A stretch of 64,000 bases of DNA, taken from assembly GCF_010131535.1 (NCBI RefSeq), contig NZ_WUBS01000011.1, forward strand, positions 124,001-188,000. Reading direction: 5' to 3'. A model generated the notes under the pieces. It did not search any database. It was not told the DNA's origin and saw only the letters and a list, made by a program, of their open reading frames with translations. The translations under genes and the position numbers were made by a program. Of the stretch, positions 7,321-15,898 are shown piece by piece; within the stretch, counting starts at the first letter, position 1; the number at the start of each line of letters is the position of its first letter. The stretch is from Acerihabitans arboris (GTDB lineage: Bacteria; Pseudomonadota; Gammaproteobacteria; Enterobacterales; Enterobacteriaceae).

Positions 7321-10139
7321 GTTGGCCTCATTTCAGTCATAATGCCCCGTGCCTTATCGAGCTTGCGCGCCACATGGAACGCCGCCTCAAGTTCGCTGCA
7401 GTTATATTCGTTCATCAGTTGCCGGCGTTCGGCTTTTTCTTCTTTTTCGGTCATGCCCAGCGCCAGGTACAGGCTTGGCGGTACCGCCCTGAACAAGGCC
7501 TCTACACGTTTGGCCAGCACTACGCCCTCGGTGTAGCAGCGGGGAAGTTTGGTGGCTGAGAGCAGCATGGCTTTTTGCTCCTCAGTCAGCTTTTTGAAAC
7601 GGGATATCTGTTCGACCTCGTCCGGCGGCATGGTCAGGCATAACCACCACTCCGCCATATTCAGCATTTTTTCTGCCGTCAGGGGATAGTCAGCCAGATT
7701 CTGCGTGGCCAGCCAGAGCCAGGCACCCAATTTGCGCCACATCTTGACCACTTTGGTCATATAAGGCGACAACAGCGGGTTTGTGGTCACGATATGGGCC
7801 TCGTCGATCACCATATTGATTTCCCGATCGAGATACTGGTCACGTTCGGCGATATTATTGACGGTATTGACCAGGGCGATGACCGCCACCGCCATCTGCG
7901 CCTCGTACCCTTCCCTGGCCAGCGTGCCAAGGTCGATAAGCGTGACGTCCGCCTCCGGCCAGGGTGTTCCAGGACGGTTAAACAGCTCCCCTTCAAACCC
8001 TTCGGTAAACATACTCAGCGCTTCCGACATCTCTTCCGCCCGGGCGCGCCGGCTGGCAGTTCTGCGTTCACGCCCGTCCGCATCTTTGCTGATATCCCGC
8101 GCAATATTTTCCAGCGCGCGCATCAGGTCTTCCGGTAGCATCTGGCGCTGCTGGTCGTAAGAGAGCCTGGCGGCCGCCAAAATGGCTTCCCGCAGCATAC
8201 CGCGATCGGCGCGGGTCATACGGGCCTCTTCGGCCGCTTCCCCGCCGGTGACCATCAGGCGGGCGGCAATCTCCATTTCGCCCAGGATATCGCGCTTTTC
8301 ATCGTCCTCATCCCCTTCCCCGCTGTCTTCGTCGATTTCCGGCAGGGCCGCTTCATCCGTCACCAGTTGGTCGGGCGAGGCCTGCAGCAGCAGGTGCGCA
8401 TCGGAAAACGGCGCCAGCGATACCCCTCTTCCCGGCTTGACGCTGATTTTATTCACGCTGAGGCCCAGCGACTCACAGTAGTCGGCAAACAGGCCAAAGG
8501 AGTTACCGGCTTCCAACAGAAACAACCGCGGCCGATGAACCGCCATCAGTTGGGACAGCGAGCTACAAAGCGTGGCGGATTTGCCCGACCCGGTCGGCCC
8601 AAACAGCAGCAGGTGTGCGTTCTGCGTGCGGTCATTTTTGTTAAGCGGATCGAACGTCAGCGGCGCGCCGCCACGATTGAAAAAAGAAAATCCCGGATTA
8701 CCGGTGCCGGTGTCACGGCCAAACACCGGCAGCAGACAGGCAAAATGCTGCACAAACGTCAGCCGACTGTACCAGTTATTTTTGTCGATATCAGGGTTAA
8801 AACACATCGGCAACGCACGTAGATAGCCGTTTAGCGGCGCCACATCGTGCTCAGGATTGACTGGTTGCAACCCGGCATTGAGCAGTTTGGCGCTGATATC
8901 CAGATAGCGTCTATCCAGCGCATCCAGATCCGGCGCTTTGATCAGAAATGTCAGCGCGGCCCGATAGAGCTTGTGGCGTTCGCCCAGGTATTCACGGGCT
9001 TTGTGAGCATCTTCGCGGGCGCGGGTTGATTCAATATTTTCGCCCATGGCGTTACGACCAAGGCGGTTAAATTCCTCCTCCAGCACGTCCTGCGGCTGCA
9101 CGACCAGCGTCATCGCGATCATGGTGCCTTCCGGCATCAAATCCATCAGGGTATTGATATTTTCCCCACGCCGGACCTCGCCAGTCAGATGGCCGGTCTG
9201 CGGCGCTCGGCGCAAACGCTCCACCGGCACCGCCTTATGCGCCACGTTGTCAAACCACCACACCCCGCGCTCGGCGTCGCTACGCGGGCGGGTAAACCAC
9301 AGTGTTTCGCTAAAGTCATTGAGGATCGGCAACGTGTCCGGCTCACCATCATCGTGACGGGCGGCACGATACAAAATCTCCGGTGCGACCCACTCGGGTT
9401 TGGGATTAAACCAGCGCAGCAGCCAACTGTGAATTTGCTCGCCGTTCTGCCGTTCGCAACGTATGCCGGCGCCGGCCAGCGCCGAGGTCAGGCGATCGCA
9501 GACCTGGTTTAGCATCACCGCCGGCGGCAGCGGATCGCGTCCGTGTTTTTCCACGTAACGGTAAATCACCAAACGGGTGCGGCGGGTCTGGCCACGCCAC
9601 GGCGCGCCGGTGACAATTTTGTCCTCAAACAGGCCCTGCTCCACCGAGATGCTTTTCATATGGCGCTCCGTTTCCGCCAGCCAGGCCTGGGTAAACGGCG
9701 TTGCCTGCGCCCAGGGTTTGACGTAACCACGCAGGTTATCCATATAGGCTGTAACGTCGGGGTCATCCTGGCAGTAGAACTGCACCACCCACTGGTGGCC
9801 GTCAAGCTCTGGCAAACTGTCCTGCAGTGCATCTTCCACCACATCGCGGATCTCTTCCAGGCGTTCGGCCGAACGCCCTTCCGTCCCCACCGGGATCACG
9901 TTATAGACGGCGCCCACCGACAGGCCATCATCCAGCAACAGGCACTGCTCAGCCTTGAGGTACTCACCCCAGGGCATGTAGTCGATAATGGAGTGCGTCG
10001 TCGCGTAGGTTTTTGCTTCATCGGCGTGGATGAACCTTCCCTCACGACTCAGCGGCTCGTGGCCGCCAACGGCAAACGGGCCGCTGCCGACCAGATGTTT
10101 ATCCGATGAAGCCGTTTTGGGACGAAACAATGAAAACAT
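7317..10139 (-). CDS. Conjugative ATPase, TraC/VirB4 family (PFL_4706 family)
   Basis: 940 residues, the size usual for TraC/VirB4 ATPases that power pilus assembly and DNA transfer at the inner membrane. Walker A is GPTGSGKS at residues 514-521. Walker B and the catalytic acid are in VIDEAHIV near residue 775, followed by a WLATQN motif. The N-terminal half is the TraC_F-like membrane-associated domain. Between the Walker motifs there is an acidic insertion (EIDEDSGEGDEDDE near residue 608). It starts inside the stop of the lipoprotein gene and is followed by the 132-residue gene, both with overlaps, in the conserved order of the TIGR03744 family. Confidence 0.93.
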   Translation of the reverse strand: MFSLFRPKTASSDKHLVGSGPFAVGGHEPLSREGRFIHADEAKTYATTHSIIDYMPWGEYLKAEQCLLLDDGLSVGAVYNVIPVGTEGRSAERLEEIRDVVEDALQDSLPELDGHQWVVQFYCQDDPDVTAYMDNLRGYVKPWAQATPFTQAWLAETERHMKSISVEQGLFEDKIVTGAPWRGQTRRTRLVIYRYVEKHGRDPLPPAVMLNQVCDRLTSALAGAGIRCERQNGEQIHSWLLRWFNPKPEWVAPEILYRAARHDDGEPDTLPILNDFSETLWFTRPRSDAERGVWWFDNVAHKAVPVERLRRAPQTGHLTGEVRRGENINTLMDLMPEGTMIAMTLVVQPQDVLEEEFNRLGRNAMGENIESTRAREDAHKAREYLGERHKLYRAALTFLIKAPDLDALDRRYLDISAKLLNAGLQPVNPEHDVAPLNGYLRALPMCFNPDIDKNNWYSRLTFVQHFACLLPVFGRDTGTGNPGFSFFNRGGAPLTFDPLNKNDRTQNAHLLLFGPTGSGKSATLCSSLSQLMAVHRPRLFLLEAGNSFGLFADYCESLGLSVNKISVKPGRGVSLAPFSDAHLLLQASPDQLVTDEAALPEIDEDSGEGDEDDEKRDILGEMEIAARLMVTGGEAAEEARMTRADRGMLREAILAAARLSYDQQRQMLPEDLMRALENIARDISKDADGRERRTASRRARAEEMSEALSMFTEGFEGELFNRPGTPWPEADVTLIDLGTLAREGYEAQMAVAVIALVNTVNNIAERDQYLDREINMVIDEAHIVTTNPLLSPYMTKVVKMWRKLGAWLWLATQNLADYPLTAEKMLNMAEWWLCLTMPPDEVEQISRFKKLTEEQKAMLLSATKLPRCYTEGVVLAKRVEALFRAVPPSLYLALGMTEKEEKAERRQLMNEYNCSELEAAFHVARKLDKARGIMTEMRPT

Positions 10140-10546
10140 TATAAGTCCTCCGTGCGTTCACCCGGCAGGGCATATTGCACCTGGCTGTAGAAGGGGAACA
10201 CGGTGCTGTAGCCCGGCACCGGCGTATTACCGTCGGCAATATGGGGATAAACGTACATCACCATGTCCGGATTCGGCAGGCGCGGAAACGTCTGCTGGAT
10301 CTCATTTTGCTCGGTGCGGCTGTAGCTTTCCGCCACCTGCCCGGAGGTGGTCTGCTCGCGATCGGTCAACGTGCGACGTAACGTGGCCCGCCCTTCATTG
10401 GCGGTGTGGGTTATGGAGGCGCCATTATTCCACAGTTCCAGCATCGTGCTGTCGCCCGGCGGCAACATCTCATCTTTACGGGTGCTGCAGCCGCTCAGAA
10501 ATATCAGCAAACCGACACAGAGCAGGCGACTTTTAGTCTTGCTCAT
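10139..10546 (-). CDS. Conjugative transfer region lipoprotein (TIGR03751 family)
   Basis: 135 residues with a lipoprotein signal: KSRLL-type basic start, hydrophobic core and lipobox LSGC, so Cys20 should be acylated. The mature protein is short and soluble, probably anchored to the outer membrane as a VirB7-like part of the core complex. It overlaps the preceding small gene by 14 bp and shares one base with the TraC-like start. Order and size fit the lipoprotein that always precedes the TraC-like gene in this ICE class. Confidence 0.85.
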   Translation of the reverse strand: MSKTKSRLLCVGLLIFLSGCSTRKDEMLPPGDSTMLELWNNGASITHTANEGRATLRRTLTDREQTTSGQVAESYSRTEQNEIQQTFPRLPNPDMVMYVYPHIADGNTPVPGYSTVFPFYSQVQYALPGERTEDL

Positions 10547-10964
10547 TTATGCAACCTCCTGTTTTATAAAACGCATCTATCGCGGAAAAATCCAAAAAAC
10601 ATCGCATCAGAAATGCATCGATATCAGATAATAGCGGCTCCCCGGTCTGCAACTCATAGCGTGATTTCACCGACGCGATCCACAAGCGACCGGCGGTCGG
10701 TGTGGGATCCTGTGTCAGCTTAACCAGCCAGAACAGCGAGCCTTTTTGCAAAAAGGTCACTGGCTTTGGTCCCCGACAGCACCACCACATGGGCACCAAT
10801 ATCGTGGAGTACAGGGTGGAGCTGAACGTCTGCCAGTCAGGCTCTGCCACGGGCGGCGGGCACCATACGGATTGCCAAGGCGTAATCTGCCGGGTGAGCA
10901 ATGATAGGGACAGTGCCTGCGCAGAAATTGAGATTGGCTTAATCATCCTCCCCCCTCTTATCAA
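10533..10964 (-). CDS. Small ICE protein of unknown function between PFL_4705 and the lipoprotein
   Basis: 143 residues. The ATG overlaps the stop of the PFL_4705 gene (ATGA) and the end overlaps the lipoprotein gene by 14 bp, which supports real translation in the operon. The N-terminal half is rich in Trp, Pro and Cys, while the C-terminal half looks like a folded soluble domain. A second Met at residue 7 is possible as start. I do not recognise the family. The odd composition of the first half leaves some doubt that the frame is intact. Confidence 0.55.
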   Translation of the reverse strand: MIRGGRMIKPISISAQALSLSLLTRQITPWQSVWCPPPVAEPDWQTFSSTLYSTILVPMWWCCRGPKPVTFLQKGSLFWLVKLTQDPTPTAGRLWIASVKSRYELQTGEPLLSDIDAFLMRCFLDFSAIDAFYKTGGCINEQD

Positions 10965-12502
10965 TCCAACCCGGTACCGGCCTGGCTCAGGCTGAAGTCG
11001 TACTTCACCTTGCGGCCTTTTTCTTCATAATCAATCGCCAACTGACGGGTAATATGCACGGCCACCTTCATACCCGGCGGCACGTAAATCGCGTCAAAGG
11101 TTTGGCCGTAACGCGCCTTGACCCAATCCACGGTTTCTTTCATGCCACCCGATACCGCTTTGCCCAGCACCGCCTGACCGGCGTCGCCGGTGAGCGTCGA
11201 CGTCACACCACCAAAGCCGTTCGACTGAGAGGTATTTTGGTTCTGTGCGAGGGCGTCCCCGGCCGCGCTGCCGGCAGACAGCGTAAACAAAGTGGGTAAA
11301 TAGGTGGAGGCGTTTGATTTGCGCTCTCCAGACAAGCATGGAATACCGTTCTCATCAGATAACCAGCCGATGCCGCCGCTGTTACCACCGTTACTGCCGT
11401 TGCTGCCGCTCTGATTACCCGCGGTTTCGGTCTGTCCCGACGGGCGCGGCAACGTGCGCACCGTACCGTCCGTGAAAACGAAAGTGATGCTCGTCACCGA
11501 GCCGCGCACACACGATAACGTCCAGTCGCCGGTGGCGGTACCTGACACAATCGCCCCCTGCACGTCCGGCAGGTCGATACCATTAGCTGTCAGGTTATCT
11601 TTGCCAATCAGCACCTTGAACGGATAGGGGTCGATCACTTTGCCGTCAATGGGCACGCGCCCCAGCAGGGCCGTCATGGCCCGACTACCAATCAAGGTGG
11701 CATTTTCAGGCAGGGTATAAACCGGATCGACCGGTCCCTCTGCCGCTTTATTACCGCTCAGGGTCTGGCCACCGCCGGTTTTATTGGCCAGTTCCGCTTT
11801 TTGGCGGGTGATGGCGTTATCCTCCATAAATGACGTGGCAAAGTTAAATCCGCTGGCGCTGTTGCTGTTCCCTGTGCCGACGGGTTTGCCGCTGGCGTCC
11901 ACCGCCACGCCGTCCTTGGGCTCCACCCATAACAGGCCATCGCCTGCGGATGACGGCGTACCGTAACCGGCTCCGCCGCCCTCCAGACCAAGGCCCACCG
12001 GAATATCACTGCCCGGGCCGCTGGCATTTCCTGTGCTGGCGCTCCCTCCATGGTCACCGTTATCTTTGAGACGCTGCAACAAGCTGCCCACCTGGGATGT
12101 CAACTCTTCAACCTGTCCTTTAAGCTGCCCTTGCTCCTTTATAGCCTGAGACTGTGAGGTGGCCACGGCCTGGTTGATGCGCTCATCCACGTTTTGGTTG
12201 GTCTGCTTGAGATTTTTATTCTCTTCCGCCAACGTCTTGTTGTCCGCATCAAGCTGATTCTGGCGTGAGGTGACCGTTTTCAGGCTCCCAACCAGCGTGC
12301 GTAACGTATCCTGCGGCGTGTCCCCCTCAATGCCCATCGATTTGAGATCTTCCGGCGACAGTTCGGCAAGCACATTACCTGTCTTGGAAGGTATCCTGGC
12401 TTTTTCGTCGGTCGGTGAGCAGGCTTTCACGCCGATAAGCACGGTACCCAAAAGCGCAAGCGGGACCAGGAGTTTTACCAGGGCATTGGATTTCATTTTC
12501 AT
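10961..12502 (-). CDS. Integrating conjugative element protein, PFL_4705 family (TraB/VirB10-like)
   Basis: 513 residues. A single N-terminal membrane segment (about 8-27) is followed by a long coiled coil (about 55-145), a Gly/Ser-rich flexible region, and a C-terminal beta domain typical of TraB/VirB10 core-complex proteins that bridge inner and outer membranes. There is a second Gly/Ser/Asn-rich loop near residues 360-375. It lies between the PFL_4704 (TraK/VirB9-like) and lipoprotein genes and overlaps the former by 4 bp, the conserved order for the core complex. Confidence 0.9.
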   Translation of the reverse strand: MKMKSNALVKLLVPLALLGTVLIGVKACSPTDEKARIPSKTGNVLAELSPEDLKSMGIEGDTPQDTLRTLVGSLKTVTSRQNQLDADNKTLAEENKNLKQTNQNVDERINQAVATSQSQAIKEQGQLKGQVEELTSQVGSLLQRLKDNGDHGGSASTGNASGPGSDIPVGLGLEGGGAGYGTPSSAGDGLLWVEPKDGVAVDASGKPVGTGNSNSASGFNFATSFMEDNAITRQKAELANKTGGGQTLSGNKAAEGPVDPVYTLPENATLIGSRAMTALLGRVPIDGKVIDPYPFKVLIGKDNLTANGIDLPDVQGAIVSGTATGDWTLSCVRGSVTSITFVFTDGTVRTLPRPSGQTETAGNQSGSNGSNGGNSGGIGWLSDENGIPCLSGERKSNASTYLPTLFTLSAGSAAGDALAQNQNTSQSNGFGGVTSTLTGDAGQAVLGKAVSGGMKETVDWVKARYGQTFDAIYVPPGMKVAVHITRQLAIDYEEKGRKVKYDFSLSQAGTGLD

Positions 12503-13389
12503 TTCTTGGATCTCCGCGTCTGGGTGGCTTTTGCCGTGGCCAGCACCGGTTCCGGTAAAAATGCGCTATCTGGCCGCCCTTCGGTGACCAAATACAGCAC
12601 TGTGGTATCCTCCGGCGTGCCGGCATTGCCTAGCCAGCGGTGCTGAAAGGTCGCCGAGACAAACTGCCCTTGCAGCTCACGCGGATCGAGGATGACTTTT
12701 GCCGCCGAGGTATTACGCACCTGCAGCGCGATCACGCCGTAACCATTCAGGCTCCAACCCGCCAGCGGACTTACCGTGACCGACGCGGCGGGATACAGCG
12801 CGGTGATGCGCGACGGCAGTTTGAGGGCCACGCTGGATATTCCCGGCACCGCGTCGACGGTGCGCAGCGGGCCATATAGGCTCTGGGCGGCATAACGCGT
12901 CAACACCACCGGCAGCGGGGCGTTCAGTTTGGCCGGCTTATGACGTTCGGATAGAGTTTCGTTTTGCGAGGATGACGACGGGCCGCTGCCATGACTGCCG
13001 CTCACCTGCGTTTTGTCGCTGGCGGACGCGGAAGACACCTCACCTTCATACACCACCTGGACCGGCTCTCGCGTGGCTTTGCCGGGGGTGGCGCTGACGT
13101 CCAGCAGAATAATTTCGCCATTTTCTTTGTTCTGCAGCTGCAGACGGGTCACCGGGAACGCCTCACTCGCATCCAGGTACACCGCGCCGCCGCTGCTTTG
13201 CACCCGCAGCTTGCCGTTCAGCGTCGGCGGAAATCCCACGCGCACGTTTTTATCGACAAACACAATCCTTTCCTGCCCAACGTTTAACGGGATCTGCAGG
13301 GGGATGCGCTCCCACTTCATCAGCTCTATGGCGCCGGCTATGCCCGATATCGCCATCAGCGCCGTGGCCAGGATAAGGTGTCGTTTCAC
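12499..13389 (-). CDS. Integrating conjugative element protein, PFL_4704 family (TraK/VirB9-like)
   Basis: 296 residues with a clear signal peptide (about residues 1-20, ending GIAGA). The mature protein is beta-rich, with repeated short strands and a Ser-rich linker near residues 125-145. This fits the TIGR03749 family, the TraK/VirB9-like outer core-complex component. Start and stop overlap its neighbours by 4 bp on each side. It probably assembles with the PFL_4705 protein and the lipoprotein at the outer membrane. Confidence 0.88.
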   Translation of the reverse strand: MKRHLILATALMAISGIAGAIELMKWERIPLQIPLNVGQERIVFVDKNVRVGFPPTLNGKLRVQSSGGAVYLDASEAFPVTRLQLQNKENGEIILLDVSATPGKATREPVQVVYEGEVSSASASDKTQVSGSHGSGPSSSSQNETLSERHKPAKLNAPLPVVLTRYAAQSLYGPLRTVDAVPGISSVALKLPSRITALYPAASVTVSPLAGWSLNGYGVIALQVRNTSAAKVILDPRELQGQFVSATFQHRWLGNAGTPEDTTVLYLVTEGRPDSAFLPEPVLATAKATQTRRSKK

Positions 13390-14045
13390 TGGAATACCCC
13401 CGATTTTTTCTCCACAGCCTGAACCGGCGCGGCTTCAAGACGTTGCGGCACGCCGGCATAACAATCGATGGCCAGGCCAAAGGGATTGCGCTCCGGATCG
13501 CCTTCCCAGCGAATGACTTTTACCGGATAGCGCACCATGGCGCGCTTGACGGGTTCGGTGTGGTAATACTCATCCGCCACCACATCGAGCCGGGCCACCC
13601 ACTCGTCATCGGATTTGATATCCACGCTTTTGTTGCTGTAACCCCGTTTGGGAATTTCATACACCACGCGCACGCGATCTTTCAGTTCCCCGTTGTTGGT
13701 ACGAAACTCCGCGTCTTTATTAAGGAAATCCTGACAGGCCGGCGTGAGATAAGGACTCATCTGGGCAATTTTAGCCGGATAGTCCACGTCGCCGTTTTTC
13801 GGCCAGGCGTTCAGCTGTTGGAAAATATAGAACGCAAAGCTGTACACCGTGGACGGCGGCACCTTCCACCACTCGCGGGTGCTGCCAGAGCGTAAATCCG
13901 GCGGATTATGAATAGTCAAACTGCGCGGCGCCATCATCCAGCCGGCCAGCGTCAGCACCAACAGAAACAGCAGCACCCCGCAGGCGGCGCGCAGCGAGAA
14001 AATATGATTGTCGCGGGCGCTGACCGCGTTGCGATAACGGCTCAT
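13386..14045 (-). CDS. Integrating conjugative element protein, PFL_4703 family (TraE/VirB8-like)
   Basis: 219 residues with one membrane segment near residues 18-38 and a periplasmic domain containing the PPSTVYSFAFYIFQQLNAW stretch typical of the TIGR03746/DUF2895 family. VirB8/TraE-like proteins link the inner-membrane platform to the core complex. The gene overlaps both neighbours by 4 bp. The tail after the conserved domain is short. Confidence 0.88.
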   Translation of the reverse strand: MSRYRNAVSARDNHIFSLRAACGVLLFLLVLTLAGWMMAPRSLTIHNPPDLRSGSTREWWKVPPSTVYSFAFYIFQQLNAWPKNGDVDYPAKIAQMSPYLTPACQDFLNKDAEFRTNNGELKDRVRVVYEIPKRGYSNKSVDIKSDDEWVARLDVVADEYYHTEPVKRAMVRYPVKVIRWEGDPERNPFGLAIDCYAGVPQRLEAAPVQAVEKKSGVFQ

Positions 14046-14416
14046 GCCCCACCCTCAAAGGGGATCGGACGCGAGCGTTTGAGCGCCCACGCCCGACTTG
14101 TGATGATAAGGACATGCGTCAGCCCCATACGGGCACGCAGCTCTTCCAGGCGGCGCCAGACGTAGTTCTCCGGCTTGCCGCGCTTAAAACCGCTGATCCA
14201 CCGGCCACCGATAAACACCAACAGCAGCGGCAATATCAACATGCAGGTGGGGATGGCCACCCAGCCGACTCCGGGAATAAACGCCAGCGGAATACCGCAC
14301 GGAATGCCCAGCAATACGCCTATGCCGGCGGTCAGGCCCAGCTCGCCGGTGGTAAAACCGCGATACACCACCGGAGGGACATTCAGACGATCGGGGAGGA
14401 AGTCGATCACCGCCAT
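14042..14416 (-). CDS. Conjugative transfer region protein TIGR03750 (TraL-like, DUF3487)
   Basis: 124 residues with two adjacent hydrophobic segments (about 26-49 and 53-72) in a hairpin, followed by a basic C-terminal tail (RGKPENYVWRRLEELRAR). This is the usual form of the DUF3487/TraL-like inner-membrane protein between the pilin-like and VirB8-like genes. Start overlap with neighbours and gene order support the call. Confidence 0.87.
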   Translation of the reverse strand: MAVIDFLPDRLNVPPVVYRGFTTGELGLTAGIGVLLGIPCGIPLAFIPGVGWVAIPTCMLILPLLLVFIGGRWISGFKRGKPENYVWRRLEELRARMGLTHVLIITSRAWALKRSRPIPFEGGA

Positions 14417-14425
14417 AGGTCCTCC

Positions 14426-14788
14426 TCAGAAAATATCCAGGGCTTTATTGGCCAGCCAGATGATCACCACCAGAAGAATGGCACCCACCAGAACGAACGT
14501 GACAAAGTGCGCCCACTTGGCCTTACCCTCACGAACGTCATGAAACGAGGACAACGCGGCCAGCGCCACGACAATAAAACCGGCCGCGGCCAGCAACAAT
14601 CCGCCTAACGCAAAGCCGTCTTTGATATAGCCTTTAAACGTATTGATCACCCCACCGCCGCCACCGCTGGAAGGCTGTTCAATGGCGGGCAAATCTGCCC
14701 AGGCGCTGCCGGTGTATAGCGCGCCCAGTACCGCCAGATGGGTGAGGCGATCAGTGGTAAGGCGAATGACATTGATAATTTTCATCAT
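14426..14788 (-). CDS. ICE membrane protein, PFL_4702 family (VirB2/TraA-like pilin candidate)
   Basis: 120 residues: an N-terminal signal (to about residue 31), a short Gly/Ser-rich segment (SSGGGGGV near residue 42), then two hydrophobic helices (about 55-80 and 95-117). Two hydrophobic helices after a cleaved signal are typical of VirB2/TraA-type conjugative pilins, and the TIGR03745 family occupies this place in the operon. Whether it forms the conjugative pilus is inferred. Confidence 0.85.
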   Translation of the reverse strand: MMKIINVIRLTTDRLTHLAVLGALYTGSAWADLPAIEQPSSGGGGGVINTFKGYIKDGFALGGLLLAAAGFIVVALAALSSFHDVREGKAKWAHFVTFVLVGAILLVVIIWLANKALDIF

Positions 14789-14804
14789 CGGGTCCTTGTT
14801 AAAA

Positions 14805-15050
14805 TCAGTGTGCGTAGAAGAAAAGGGAAAGGAGGATCAGCAGAACCAGACGAATGGCGGTCTCGGCCAAGGTGTCCATTCGAACCGTTTTGTTTTTCAC
14901 GCCGCGATACGCCTGGAGCAGCGACCAGGCGGCAAACAGCAACAGGCAGCCAAACAGGCAACCGAGGATCAACAGGTTAAGATCCGCTGGCGCAGCATTG
15001 CCGCCGACGCCGGCATTCCACGCAGACTGCTGGGCACTGGTCATGGACAT
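14805..15050 (-). CDS. ICE membrane protein, PFL_4701 family (DUF3262)
   Basis: 81 residues with two hydrophobic segments (about 25-46 and 62-80) and a short polar N-terminus. The size and the place between the RAQPRD gene and the PFL_4702 pilin-like gene match the TIGR03758/DUF3262 family. Its ATG shares one base with the stop of the RAQPRD gene. Probable inner-membrane component of the transfer apparatus. Confidence 0.85.
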   Translation of the reverse strand: MSMTSAQQSAWNAGVGGNAAPADLNLLILGCLFGCLLLFAAWSLLQAYRGVKNKTVRMDTLAETAIRLVLLILLSLFFYAH

Positions 15051-15358
15051 CAGCGGCCCTCCTCGCGGTATTGTCCTGTCACCGACATCGGTAGCGTCGG
15101 CTGGGCGCGGGACGGTTCTAAGTAACGCTCGATGCCCTGTTTCATGGTGGTGATATCACGCGTGGCGCTGAGGTAATCGAAATAAAACCGAACATCCTGG
15201 CCATTTTGGTTGGCCACCACGCGGGCGCGGTCAAGACCCGCCTGCACCTGGTCAAGCTGGCGCATCACCAGGGCAAGTTCATCTTTTTCGGATGCCTGGA
15301 CGTGGAATGTGCCGGCTGCGGTCAGCAGCAAAACCCAGAGTCCGGGGGATAGGCGCAT
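15050..15358 (-). CDS. Integrative conjugative element protein, RAQPRD family
   Basis: 102 residues: a signal peptide (residues 1-23), a helical region, and the family motif as SRAQPTLP near the C-terminus, a variant of the RAQPRD box that names TIGR01690. It is the first gene of the PFL_4701-4706 operon, and 540 bp of mostly non-coding DNA lie upstream, so the operon promoter is probably there. The protein is exported and of unknown precise role. Confidence 0.9.
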   Translation of the reverse strand: MRLSPGLWVLLLTAAGTFHVQASEKDELALVMRQLDQVQAGLDRARVVANQNGQDVRFYFDYLSATRDITTMKQGIERYLEPSRAQPTLPMSVTGQYREEGR

Positions 15359-15662
15359 AGCGCTCTCCTGTCGTGATTAACGGTGCGGGTAAAGACTGAC
15401 GCAACCGGATTGGGAGAGCAGTAGGAAACTGTTTATGGCGGAGTAAAAATTATGCTGAAAGGAAGGAAATTACTTTATTGTTACAGAAGAGACATATGCG
15501 ATATGAAAGGAGTAAATCAAAGGTAGCATACACAACTGTACAAATTTACAGATATTATGGAAATTTATAGTACCAATTTCTTGTTCATATATTTTCAATA
15601 CGCGATAGCGTTAAAAATTCCATTAAGGGAAATCAATAGTATTCGTTCGATATGTTTCAGAC

Positions 15663-15746
15663 ATCAGTAATCAGTAATCAGTAATCAGTAATCAGTAATC
15701 AGTAATCAGTAATCAGTAATCAGTAATCAGTAATCAGTAATCAGTA
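15663..15746. repeat. Tandem repeat, 12 copies of the 7-bp unit ATCAGTA
   Basis: Counted directly: 84 bp of uninterrupted ATCAGTA units. It lies in the non-coding region between the phosphoesterase-STAND gene (3' side) and the RAQPRD operon. Such a perfect 7-bp array should be prone to slipped-strand length change. Confidence 0.97.
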
Positions 15747-15851
15747 TAAGGACATCATCCAAAAACACGTTGTCAATTCGCCATAAAATTGTTTTTTTGG
15801 CTTCACTTTAATTTAAATCATCAGCAAAAATTATGTAATTACGTGAAGTTT

Positions 15852-15881
15852 TTGGCCGTGTTCAAATAAAAACACAGCCAA
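15852..15881 (-). terminator. Hairpin downstream of the phosphoesterase-STAND gene
   Basis: An 11-bp stem (TTGGC-x-GTGTT pairing with AACAC-x-GCCAA, one G-U wobble in the minus-strand RNA) with an 8-base loop, about 18 bp past the stop of the 1023-residue gene. No uridine run follows, so it may act as a 3' stabilising hairpin rather than an intrinsic terminator. Confidence 0.4.
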
Positions 15882-15898
15882 GAAAATATCTAAAATAA

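Larger units (their letters stand above)
15359..15898. other. Non-coding spacer with heptanucleotide tandem repeat
   Basis: No credible gene in either strand. It holds the upstream region of the RAQPRD-PFL_4706 operon near 15360-15450, a 12-copy ATCAGTA tandem repeat, and a hairpin past the end of the phosphoesterase-STAND gene. Base composition shifts to strongly AT-rich here, marking the left edge of the cargo. Confidence 0.6.

Noticed and set aside
9543..10109. 188-codon plus-strand ORF inside the TraC-like gene
   Set aside because: Complement of a high-GC coding frame with strong ATPase motifs; no start signal and no family sequence.
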